Part shown: positions 6,270 through 12,050 of the stretch, in pieces
Layout: each line of letters opens with the position of its first letter
Numbering within the stretch: the first letter of the stretch is position 1
DNA from: Sphingomonadales bacterium
Lineage (GTDB): Bacteria > Pseudomonadota > Alphaproteobacteria > Sphingomonadales > Sphingomonadaceae
Assembly: GCA_018971065.1 (NCBI GenBank)
Contig: JAGWVC010000105.1
Span: 1 to 13,571, forward strand
DNA length: 13,571 nucleotides
Direction: 5' to 3'
The notes under the pieces: model-generated
The model's input: only the letters and a program-made list of their open reading frames with translations
What the model was told of the DNA's origin: nothing
The model's database searches: none
Made by a program: the position numbers and the translations under genes

Positions 6270-7031
6270 TCAGCCTCTGGCGGGGAGGCCCGCTGCTCGT
6301 AGCGCTTCGTGGGCTTCGGCGATGGTGTGTTTGCCGAAGTGGAAGATCGAGGCGGCGAGGACGGCGCTGGCGTGGCCCTTCGTCACCCCTTCCACCAAGT
6401 GATCGAGATTGCCGACGCCGCCGCTGGCAATGACGGGGACGCCGACGGCATCGGCGATGGCGCGGGTGAGGGCGAGATCGTAGCCGGCTTGCGTGCCGTC
6501 GCCGTCCATGCTGGTGACGAGGAGTTCGCCGGCGCCGAGTTCGGCCAGTTTGACCGCATGGGCGAGCGCGTCGATGCCGGTGGCCTTGCGGCCGCCGTGG
6601 GTGAAGATTTCCCAGCGGCCCGGCGCGACCTTGCGGGCATCGACCGAGGCGACGATGCACTGGCTGCCCATCTTTTCGGCGATGTCGCGCACGACTTCGG
6701 GGCGCGAGACGGCGGCGGAGTTGACCGCGACCTTGTCCGCGCCAGCCAGCAGCAGCGCGCGGGCATCCTCGACCGAGCGGACGCCGCCGCCGACGGTCAA
6801 GGGCATGAAGCAGACTTCGGCGGTGCGGCGCACCACGTCGAGCAGGGTGCCGCGCCCTTCATGGCTGGCGGAAATGTCGAGGAAGCAGAGTTCGTCGGCG
6901 CCGGCGGCGTCATAGGCGCGGGCCTGTTCGACCGGATCGCCGGCGTCCTTCAAGTCGACGAAGTTGACGCCCTTGACGACGCGGCCATCGCGGACGTCGA
7001 GGCAGGGGATGACGCGGACGCGGACGGTCAT
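6270..7031 (-). CDS. hisF: Imidazole glycerol phosphate synthase, cyclase subunit
   Basis: A 253-residue (beta-alpha)8 barrel that joins ammonia from HisH to PRFAR, making imidazole glycerol phosphate and AICAR in histidine synthesis. The start [20 protein letters not shown] is the family signature, with catalytic Asp12. The second catalytic Asp is Asp131 in ASVDARK. Phosphate-binding glycine loops are seen as TVGGGVRS (79-86) and, near the end, VIASGGVG. Length and motifs are full. Its ATG (7031-7029) overlaps the stop of the small upstream gene as ATGA, so translation should be coupled. hisE, often found after hisF, is not there; the next gene is convergent. HisH, its glutaminase partner, is encoded two genes upstream. 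Confidence 0.97.
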   Translation of the reverse strand: MTVRVRVIPCLDVRDGRVVKGVNFVDLKDAGDPVEQARAYDAAGADELCFLDISASHEGRGTLLDVVRRTAEVCFMPLTVGGGVRSVEDARALLLAGADKVAVNSAAVSRPEVVRDIAEKMGSQCIVASVDARKVAPGRWEIFTHGGRKATGIDALAHAVKLAELGAGELLVTSMDGDGTQAGYDLALTRAIADAVGVPVIASGGVGNLDHLVEGVTKGHASAVLAASIFHFGKHTIAEAHEALRAAGLPARG

Positions 7032-7261
7032 GGCTCAAGCGCCACGAACGGGGCGGAACCGATCAAGAATGTCCCAACTGCCATCTTCCAAATCACAATG
7101 GTCCAAAATCGCCGAGGATGTTTGGTGCGTTGATAATAGCGTCTTTGAGAGCCTCGCGGAAACTCCCAAGAAGCCGCGCCTGCGCGAAATTCTCGAAACC
7201 CACCGATTCCAAGCCACAGCCCCAAGCTCAAGCCAAAGAGCGCAAGGAGCCAATTGTTCAC
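7028..7261 (-). CDS. Small two-segment membrane protein of unknown function inside the his operon
   Basis: I do not recognise this 77-residue product. Residues 2-21 are strongly hydrophobic ([18 protein letters not shown]), as are about 53-74 ([18 protein letters not shown]). Between them is a basic stretch with [26 protein letters not shown], so a hairpin-like inner-membrane protein with a positively charged loop is likely. It starts with GTG, sharing GTGA with the hisA stop, and its own stop shares ATGA with the hisF start, so it is coupled on both sides. Those junctions are the main evidence that it is a real gene. By hand count 7031-7260 is about 54% GC, clearly below the flanking his genes (72% in the sampled line 7381-7440), and codon use is less biased, which suggests later insertion or weaker constraint. 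It shows no link to histidine chemistry. Confidence 0.7.
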   Translation of the reverse strand: MNNWLLALFGLSLGLWLGIGGFREFRAGAASWEFPRGSQRRYYQRTKHPRRFWTIVIWKMAVGTFLIGSAPFVALEP

Positions 7262-7986
7262 GCCTTGTTGCCCATTGCAATTGCCGCTGCCAGGTCGAGG
7301 CGGCCTTCGTAGAGCGCGCGACCGGTGATGACGCCTTCGATGCCGTCAGCCGCGTGGAGCGCCAGCATGCGGATGTCATCGAGGCCTTTCACGCCGCCGC
7401 TGGCGATGACCGGCAGGTTGACGCGGCGGGCGAGTTCGACCGTGGCGTCGATGTTGACGCCCTTCAGGAGGCCGTCGCGGCCGATGTCGGTGAACAGCAG
7501 GCTGGCGACGCCGGCATCCTCGAAGCGGCGGGCAAGATCGACGACTTCGACGTCGGAGACTTCGGCCCAGCCTTCGGTGGCGACCATGCCGTCACGCGCG
7601 TCCACGGCGACGACGATGCCGCCGGGGAACTCCTTCGCCATGTCCTTGACGAATTCGGGGTCTTTCAGCGCGGCCGAGCCCATGACGACGCGGGAGACGC
7701 CGAGATCGAACCAGCCGGCGACCGCTTCGCGGGTGCGGATGCCGCCGCCGAGTTGGACGTGGCCGGGGAAGGACTGGAGGATCGATTCGACCGCCTCGCG
7801 GTTTTCGGCGCGGCCGGCGAAGCTGCCGTCGAGATCGACGACGTGGAGGAACTGGGCGCCGGCTTCGGCGAACAGCATGGCCTGCGCGGCGGGGTTGTCA
7901 CCATAGATGGTGGCGCGCGCCATGTCGCCTTCGGCGAGGCGGACGACCTGGCCGGCCTTGAGGTCGATGGCGGGGAAGACGATCAT
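7258..7986 (-). CDS. hisA: ProFAR isomerase (HisA)
   Basis: A 242-residue (beta-alpha)8 barrel that isomerises ProFAR to PRFAR by an Amadori reaction, just before the HisHF step. The N-terminus MIVFPAIDLKAGQVVRL carries catalytic Asp8. The second catalytic residue is Asp129 in VVAVDARDG. Other markers are HVVDLDGSFAG (48-58), QLGGGIRT (78-85) and the TDIGRDG motif (166-172), which supports HisA over HisF. Full length. It starts 139 bases after the hisH stop, and that spacer is filled by two dispersed repeats; only a poor Shine-Dalgarno (around ACCGAG) precedes the ATG. The stop overlaps the GTG start of the small membrane protein. Confidence 0.97.
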   Translation of the reverse strand: MIVFPAIDLKAGQVVRLAEGDMARATIYGDNPAAQAMLFAEAGAQFLHVVDLDGSFAGRAENREAVESILQSFPGHVQLGGGIRTREAVAGWFDLGVSRVVMGSAALKDPEFVKDMAKEFPGGIVVAVDARDGMVATEGWAEVSDVEVVDLARRFEDAGVASLLFTDIGRDGLLKGVNIDATVELARRVNLPVIASGGVKGLDDIRMLALHAADGIEGVITGRALYEGRLDLAAAIAMGNKA

Positions 7987-8023
7987 GCTGTTGGCTCGGT
8001 GCTGGAAGAGGAAAAGCAGCCCT

Positions 8024-8046
8024 TCGACAAGCTCAGGGCAGACGGG
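8024..8046. repeat. Dispersed repeat, family B, copy 2
   Basis: TCGACAAGCTCAGGGCAGAC followed by GGG is a 23-base match, with two differences, to 6207-6229. The local form extends left as CCCTTCGACAAGCTCAGGG, itself an imperfect dyad (CCCT...AGGG). It lies in the hisH-hisA spacer next to family A copy 3. Confidence 0.75.
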
Positions 8047-8068
8047 GTTTGGAGCGGGAGGGTGGCGC

Positions 8069-8125
8069 TGTGTTGCGAGCCCCCTCCACCGCCTGCGGCG
8101 GTCCCCCTCCCCGTGCCGGGGAGGA
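8069..8125. repeat. Dispersed double-hairpin repeat, family A, copy 3
   Basis: It begins TGTGTTGCGA (8069-8078) as copy 2 does, then CCCCTCCACC. The first hairpin pairs ACCGCC with GGCGGT (8088-8102), and CTCCCCG pairs with CGGGGAG around TGC (8108-8124). It ends GGGGAGGA directly against, and reading into, the hisH stop codon (TCA at 8126-8128). On the transcribed minus strand the two GC-rich hairpins fall between hisH and hisA, where they could damp read-through or protect the upstream message from exonucleases. Confidence 0.75.
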
Positions 8126-8755
8126 TCAAGGTTTCCACTCCAGGAAGCGGGCCAGCATGGCGAGGCCGTAGGACTGGCTCTTTTCCGGGTGGAACTGGAC
8201 GCCGACGAGGTTGTCGCGCGCCACCGCTGCCGTCAGGCCGCCACCGTGGTCGGTCATCGCGGCGATGTCGCGGCCTTCGGTGGTGGCGAAGTGGTACGAG
8301 TGGAGGAAGTACGCCTCGCCGTGTTCGATCAGGCTGGCGCCGTCGGCGTGGCGGGCGGGGACGACATCGTTCCAGCCCATGTGCGGCACCTTGATGGCGG
8401 GATCGGTGCGATCGATGCGGCGGACTTCGCCGGGAATCCAGTCCAGCCCCGGCGTCACGCCGTGCTCAACCCCGGTGGTGGCGAGGAGTTGCATCCCCAC
8501 GCAGATGCCGAGGAACGGGGCGCCGCCGATGAACACGCGCTCATGCATGGCATCGACCAGGCCGGGTTGCGCGCGCAGGCCTTCGGCGCAGGCCTTGAAG
8601 CTGCCGACGCCGGGCAGGACGATGCGATCGGCGGCGCGGACCACCATCGGATCGGCGGTGAGGGTGACGTTGGCGGCGCCCGCCGCCTTCAGCGCGTTGG
8701 CGACCGAGTGGAGATTGCCGGCGCCATAGTCGATCAGGGCCAGGGTTTCGGCCAT
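8126..8755 (-). CDS. hisH: Imidazole glycerol phosphate synthase, glutaminase subunit
   Basis: A 209-residue class-I glutamine amidotransferase that makes ammonia from glutamine and channels it to HisF. The start MAETLALIDYGAGNLHSV is characteristic (IDYGxGNL). The triad is complete: Cys85 in FLGICVGMQLL, and His189 and Glu191 in GVQFHPEKSQ. The HisH-specific VPHMGWN (123-129) and HSYHF (152-156) are present. It starts one base after the hisB stop (TGA-C-ATG). Its last codons run into dispersed repeat copy 3, which supplies part of the stop-codon context. Confidence 0.97.
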   Translation of the reverse strand: MAETLALIDYGAGNLHSVANALKAAGAANVTLTADPMVVRAADRIVLPGVGSFKACAEGLRAQPGLVDAMHERVFIGGAPFLGICVGMQLLATTGVEHGVTPGLDWIPGEVRRIDRTDPAIKVPHMGWNDVVPARHADGASLIEHGEAYFLHSYHFATTEGRDIAAMTDHGGGLTAAVARDNLVGVQFHPEKSQSYGLAMLARFLEWKP

Positions 8756-8756
8756 G

Positions 8757-9371
8757 TCAGCCGGCGCCCGTCAGGCTGCCGTCACCCAGCAAGCCCTTGG
8801 TGGAGGGGACGGCATCGCCCTTGCGCGGATCGCGTTCGACGGCGGTGCGCATGGCGCGGGCGAAGCCCTTGAAGATGCCCTCGATCACGTGGTGATTGTT
8901 GGTGCCGTAGAGCAGCTCGATATGCAGGGTGATGCCGACGGCCTGCGCGATCGAGTGGAACCAGTGTTCGAACAGCTCGGTATCCATCTCGCCGAGGCGT
9001 TCCTGGGTGAACTTTACCTTCCAGACGAGGTACGGGCGGCCGGAAATGTCGAGCGCGACGCGGGCCAGCACTTCATCCATCGGCGAATAGGCCATGCCGT
9101 AGCGGCCGATGCCGGCCTTGTCGCCCAGGGCCTGCACGATGCACTGGCCGATGGCGATGGCGCTGTCTTCGGTGGTGTGGTGCTGGTCCACATGAAGGTC
9201 GCCCTTGATGTGGCAGGTGATGTCGATCAGCGAGTGGCGGCTGAACTGCTCGATCATATGGTCGAGGAAGCCGATGCCGGTGGACACGTCATACTGGCCG
9301 GTGCCGTCGAGATTGACCGAAACGGCGATGTCGGTTTCGTGAGTCTTGCGGGCGATGCTGGCGGTGCGCAT
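8757..9371 (-). CDS. hisB: Imidazoleglycerol-phosphate dehydratase
   Basis: A 204-residue Mn-dependent enzyme that dehydrates imidazole glycerol phosphate to imidazole acetol phosphate. This is the short, dehydratase-only form without the phosphatase domain of enterobacterial HisB. Conserved metal and substrate motifs are GFLDHM (34-39), [12 protein letters not shown] (58-69, with His64, His65 and Glu68), and near the C-terminus [16 protein letters not shown]. The frame is open upstream to 9497, but that would overlap sspB and add a non-conserved tail. [15 protein letters not shown] from ATG 9371 fits the family. No Shine-Dalgarno precedes this ATG; a promoter lies so close that the message may be leaderless. 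It is the first gene of the his block in this window. Confidence 0.96.
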   Translation of the reverse strand: MRTASIARKTHETDIAVSVNLDGTGQYDVSTGIGFLDHMIEQFSRHSLIDITCHIKGDLHVDQHHTTEDSAIAIGQCIVQALGDKAGIGRYGMAYSPMDEVLARVALDISGRPYLVWKVKFTQERLGEMDTELFEHWFHSIAQAVGITLHIELLYGTNNHHVIEGIFKGFARAMRTAVERDPRKGDAVPSTKGLLGDGSLTGAG

Positions 9372-9377
9372 GGGCGC

Positions 9378-9405
9378 GCTATACGCGCGGGCGTGCCCAA
9401 GGCAA
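9378..9405 (-). promoter_or_regulatory. Probable hisB promoter giving a leaderless mRNA
   Basis: On the minus strand TTGCCT (9405-9400) and TATAGC (9383-9378) are separated by 16 bases. The -10 ends six bases before the hisB ATG, so the expected transcription start falls on or next to the A of ATG. The six bases between are GC only, with no ribosome-binding site. TATAGC also sits in a GCGC-TATA-CGCG near-palindrome. Confidence 0.45.
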
Positions 9406-9486
9406 GGGATTGGACGCGGCAAACCACATGAAGCGAGACGTTTTCGCCTTGACCATGCGGCGCCGCGACGCCACTTGAGGGACATC

Positions 9487-9990
9487 ATGGACGACACCGC
9501 CCCCGACAGCCTGATCCCCTACGACGAAATCGTGCAGGAAGCGCTGCGCGCCGTGGTCGGCCGCGTGCTGGGCCAGGTGCAGGATTCCGGTGGCGACCTG
9601 CCGGGCAACCACCACTTCTACATCACCTTCAAGACCGGCGCGCCCGGGGTGAACATTCCCCCGCATCTGCGCGCGCGGTTTCCGGACGAGATGACCATCG
9701 TCCTGCAGAACAAGTTCTGGGAACTGAAGGTGACCGAGGACGGGTTTTCGGTCGGCCTGTCGTTCAACCAGGTGCCGTCGAAGCTGGTGGTACCGTTTGC
9801 GGCGATCACCGCGTTTGTCGATCCGGCGGTGGATTTCGGGCTGCAGTTCCAGGCGGCCGGGGGCGATGACCAACCCGAACCGCATGGCGATGCCGGCAAC
9901 GATTCGCCCGATGGCGACGGCGAAAAGCCGGGCGCGGCGGCCGATGACGGATCGAATGTCGTTACCGTGGATTTCGGTCGCAAGAAATAG
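9487..9990 (+). CDS. sspB: SspB-like ClpXP adaptor, alphaproteobacterial type
   Basis: A 167-residue protein of the SspB family (formerly stringent starvation protein B), which tethers ssrA-tagged and other substrates to ClpXP. The folded part covers about residues 10-115 and contains [20 protein letters not shown] (42-61) and [15 protein letters not shown] (68-82), the conserved substrate-groove strands. After Phe110 comes a charged, Gly/Asp/Pro-rich flexible linker (123-156). The end, [10 protein letters not shown] (158-167), fits the short C-terminal ClpX-binding motif. ATG 9487 has GAGGG five bases upstream. It is divergent from hisB with about 115 bases between them. The downstream neighbours give no functional clue. 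Confidence 0.9.
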   Translation: MDDTAPDSLIPYDEIVQEALRAVVGRVLGQVQDSGGDLPGNHHFYITFKTGAPGVNIPPHLRARFPDEMTIVLQNKFWELKVTEDGFSVGLSFNQVPSKLVVPFAAITAFVDPAVDFGLQFQAAGGDDQPEPHGDAGNDSPDGDGEKPGAAADDGSNVVTVDFGRKK

Positions 9991-9991
9991 G

Positions 9992-10130
9992 GTGCACGCG
10001 TATTTGGCCCATGCCGGGCTGCGAACGGCCGTCTTTCGCGCTTCCGGTGCTCACGTACTTTAAGTACGCTGCGCTCCGGGTCGCTCAAGCCAGCCATTCT
10101 CGCTCCGGCCTGAGCCAAATCCACGCACAC
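9992..10130. repeat. 139-bp imperfect palindrome between sspB and the next gene
   Basis: The stretch is symmetrical about base 10061. The centre is CGTACTT-T-AAGTACG (10054-10068). The outer ends are GTGCAC (9992-9997) against GCACAC (10125-10130), and ATTTGGC pairs with GCCAAAT (10002-10008 and 10114-10120). Comparing each arm with the reverse complement of the other, I count about 43 of 69 positions matching without gaps, more with one compensated bulge. This is a long-hairpin repeat; its core ACGTACTTTAAGTACGCTGC resembles dispersed repeats I remember from related genomes. In RNA it could end or stabilise the sspB message. Confidence 0.75.
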
Positions 10131-10150
10131 CCTTGCGAAAGGTTCGATGC

Positions 10151-10417
10151 ATGGCCGGACTGCCGCTCGACAAGAAGCTGATCACGAAGATTGCCCGCAA
10201 GGGGGGCAACCGGCTGCTGGACAGCACGGTATCGCAACTGCTGCCCGACGAGCCGGGCAAGTTCTCGCTGACCGGCAAGCTGGTGGGTGCGGCGCTGGTG
10301 CGGATTGCCAGCCGCTCGGTGCCGGGGGCGATCCTGGTCAGCGGCGGGCTGCTGGCGCGGGCGGTGCATCGCCAGCGCAAGGCGGCGCGGGATGCGGCGG
10401 CGGCGGGAAAGAAGTAG
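10151..10417 (+). CDS. Small conserved-looking protein of unknown function
   Basis: I do not recognise this 88-residue protein. Residues 1-40 are basic and polar (DKKLITKIARKGGNRLLD, then LLPDEPGKFSLTG). Residues 44-71 form a moderately hydrophobic, glycine- and alanine-rich stretch with internal Arg (LVGAALVRIASRSVPGAILV), which could be an amphipathic or weakly membrane-inserted helix pair. The tail (72-88) is strongly basic and Ala-rich. ATG 10151 has GAAAGG 8 nt upstream; a TTG at 10133 is less likely. High-GC third positions match the neighbours, so it is probably a real gene. It follows the long palindrome and precedes the DUF1272 gene by 40 bases, possibly in one transcript. Confidence 0.7.
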   Translation: MAGLPLDKKLITKIARKGGNRLLDSTVSQLLPDEPGKFSLTGKLVGAALVRIASRSVPGAILVSGGLLARAVHRQRKAARDAAAAGKK

Positions 10418-10457
10418 CCCCCTCGCCTTTCCGCACATTGCCGGTTACATCGCAGCG

Positions 10458-10682
10458 ATGCTTGAGATGCGCCCCGATTGCGAGAAATGCGGCTGCGACC
10501 TGCCGGCGGAAGCCCCCGGCGCGTTCATCTGTTCGTTCGAATGCACGTTCTGCGCGGAGTGCGCCGAAGCGCTGGACGATCGTTGCCCCAATTGCGGCGG
10601 CGAACTGATGGACCGGCCGTCGCGGGCGAAGAAGTGGCACGCGCAGCATCCGCCCGCCACGGAGCGCCGGTTCAAGGCATGA
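10458..10682 (+). CDS. DUF1272 family cysteine-rich (probable zinc-binding) protein
   Basis: The 74-residue product matches my memory of the DUF1272 family: MLEMRPDCEKCGCDLP, FICSFECTFCAECAE and RCPNCGGEL in order. Cysteines are at 8, 11, 13, 25, 29, 32, 35, 43 and 46, arranged as CxxC and CxxxCxxC pairs typical of treble-clef or zinc-ribbon folds, so one or two structural zinc ions are likely. The tail is basic (RPSRAKKWHAQH). Its role is not known to me. The stop overlaps the thiD start as ATGA (10679-10682), so the two are probably translated together. No good Shine-Dalgarno lies before the ATG at 10458, but the family N-terminus starts exactly there. Confidence 0.88.
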   Translation: MLEMRPDCEKCGCDLPAEAPGAFICSFECTFCAECAEALDDRCPNCGGELMDRPSRAKKWHAQHPPATERRFKA

Positions 10683-11428
10683 GGCCGCCACGGATTCTGA
10701 CAATCGCCGGCTCGGACTGTTCGGGCGGGGCAGGCTTGCAGGCCGACATCAAGACCGTGACCATGCTGGGCGGCTATGCGATGAGCGCGGTGACCGCGAT
10801 CACCGCGCAGAACACGCTGGGGGTGAGCGCGGTGGAGGCGCTATCACCCGCGCTGGTGGCGGCACAGATCGATGCGTGCGTGGGCGACATCGGCGTCGAT
10901 GCGGTGAAGATCGGGATGCTGGGTTCGGCGGCGATTGCCGATGTGGTGGCGGACCGGCTGGAAAAGCTGGCCGTGCCGGTGGTGTTCGACCCGGTGATGG
11001 TGGCGACCAGTGGCGGGGTGCTGGCCGACGCGGCGACGGTGGCGGCGTTCGCGCGGCTGATGCGGCTGGCGGCGGTGGTGACGCCCAACCTGCCCGAACT
11101 GGATGCGCTGGGCGGGATCGCGGCGGTGCTGGAACACGCGCCGGCGGTGCTGGTCAAGGGCGGGCATGGCGATGGCGATGTGTTGCTGGACCGGCTGGTG
11201 GGGCGCGGCGGCGAACAGGTGCGCTGGGAAGGCGCGCGGATCGACACCATCCACACGCATGGCACCGGCTGCACCCTGGCCAGCGCGATCGCCTGCGGGC
11301 TGGGTGCCGGCATGGCGCTGGTGGCGGCGGTGGAGCGGGCGCGGCGGTTCGTGCGGGCCGGGTTGCTGGCGGCGCCGGGGTTTGGCGGCGGGCATGGGCC
11401 GTTGGGCCATGCGGCGGTGCGGATTTAA
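10679..11428 (+). CDS. thiD: Hydroxymethylpyrimidine / phosphomethylpyrimidine kinase
   Basis: A 249-residue ribokinase-fold enzyme that phosphorylates HMP and HMP-P to HMP-PP for thiamine synthesis. The N-terminus ILTIAGSDCSGGAGLQADIKT (6-26) is the classic substrate-binding region, broken here as AGSDCSGGAGLQADIKT. VFDPVMVATSG (102-112) and TPNLPE (135-140) follow. The catalytic anion hole is THGTGCT (193-199) with Cys198. Length is slightly under the usual 260-270 but all motifs are present. It is coupled to the DUF1272 gene and no other thi gene is in the window. A thiamine riboswitch is not visible upstream of the four-gene run. Confidence 0.95.
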   Translation: MRPPRILTIAGSDCSGGAGLQADIKTVTMLGGYAMSAVTAITAQNTLGVSAVEALSPALVAAQIDACVGDIGVDAVKIGMLGSAAIADVVADRLEKLAVPVVFDPVMVATSGGVLADAATVAAFARLMRLAAVVTPNLPELDALGGIAAVLEHAPAVLVKGGHGDGDVLLDRLVGRGGEQVRWEGARIDTIHTHGTGCTLASAIACGLGAGMALVAAVERARRFVRAGLLAAPGFGGGHGPLGHAAVRI

Positions 11429-11432
11429 CGCG

Positions 11433-11888
11433 TTATTGCGCGAAGAACGCCGGGTTTAGCTGGAGCTTGCCGGTTTCCAAATGGGTTCGTCCGGCCATCG
11501 TGAAAGTGCGTTTAAGGTACTTCCAGCCATCGGCCGTGCGGACGCACTGGTCATCGTAACGGCCGAAGATGACGTTCAGGTCTTGCCGGCCCCGGCGGAC
11601 GGCGAGTTCGATGGTGGACCAGCGGGCAGTGGCGGAATCGCCGGTGACGGTGACCATGCCGCCGTGCTCGATCAGTTGCAGCAACTGGAATTCGGCGAAG
11701 CTGGCCTTCATGCCCGCCTCGATCGCGGCGCGGCCGGTGAGGGCGTTGCCGACGATCTCGACCGTGCCGTCCTCAGCATAGACGGCGGCGGCGCGGGTGG
11801 CGTCGAGGTGGGTGACGGCATCGCTGTAGGCGGCGGCGAGCGCGCGGATGGCGGCTTCGTCGATCAGTTGTTGCACGGCGGGGTCCAT
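11433..11888 (-). CDS. SnoaL-like / NTF2-fold protein
   Basis: The 151-residue product has the cone-shaped NTF2-like pattern of SnoaL_4-type proteins. An N-terminal helix pair (EAAIRALAAAYSDAVTHLD, 11-29) is followed by the strand-turn AAAVYAEDGTVEI (33-45), TGRAAIEAGM (51-60), a strand with TGDSATARWSTIEL (82-95), and the final GRYDDQCVRTADGWKYLKR (109-127). Members include small isomerases, dehydratases and hydroxylase-related proteins, so activity cannot be assigned. Asp40 and His75 sit in the cavity-forming segments and could be functional. The gene is convergent with thiD, only 4 bases apart, and the two stop codons form one palindrome. The start ATG at 11888 lacks a well-spaced Shine-Dalgarno (a GGGGG lies about 12 nt upstream). 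Confidence 0.82.
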   Translation of the reverse strand: MDPAVQQLIDEAAIRALAAAYSDAVTHLDATRAAAVYAEDGTVEIVGNALTGRAAIEAGMKASFAEFQLLQLIEHGGMVTVTGDSATARWSTIELAVRRGRQDLNVIFGRYDDQCVRTADGWKYLKRTFTMAGRTHLETGKLQLNPAFFAQ

Positions 11889-11925
11889 GCCCGGTTGATG
11901 CCCCCTGCCCCGCTGGCCCGCAATG

Positions 11926-11959
11926 AAAAACCGCCCGCGAGGGATTTCCTCGCGGGCGG
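11926..11959 (-). terminator. Strong intrinsic terminator (minus strand)
   Basis: CCGCCCGCGAGG (11931-11942) pairs perfectly with CCTCGCGGGCGG (11948-11959) around the loop GATTT. On the minus strand the stem is followed by TTTTT (complement of 11926-11930). It would stop transcription coming from the (p)ppGpp synthetase gene. On the plus strand only TTT follows after a few bases, so activity there would be weak. Confidence 0.88.
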
Positions 11960-11994
11960 CGGTTTCAGCGGCGGACGGTTCAGGACTTGCCCGA

Positions 11995-12027
11995 TCAGAA
12001 CTTGAACGAGGCGCCGGCGCGGAACCG
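11995..12027 (-). pseudogene. Possible leftover C-terminus of an outer-membrane beta-barrel protein
   Basis: Reading leftwards, the codons 12027-11998 give RFRAGASFKF and then TGA (11997-11995). An alternating aromatic/hydrophobic last strand ending in Phe at the very C-terminus is the signal by which outer-membrane barrels are recognised for assembly. Upstream the frame continues only as a short non-barrel-like stretch into the end of the (p)ppGpp synthetase gene, where it meets a stop. The terminator at 11931-11959 lies 35 bases downstream, a normal distance for a gene end. A chance match of ten codons cannot be excluded. Confidence 0.4.
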
Positions 12028-12050
12028 GACCGGGCAGGCGGAAATATTTA

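Noticed and set aside
8069..8125. Family A copy 3 as a his-operon attenuator
   Set aside because: There is no His-rich leader peptide nearby, and the same structure occurs in unrelated intergenic sites, so a dispersed repeat is the better explanation.
9372..9497. A longer HisB N-terminus from 9497
   Set aside because: It would overlap the sspB start and add an Arg-rich tail absent from the family; the conserved part begins at the ATG at 9371.
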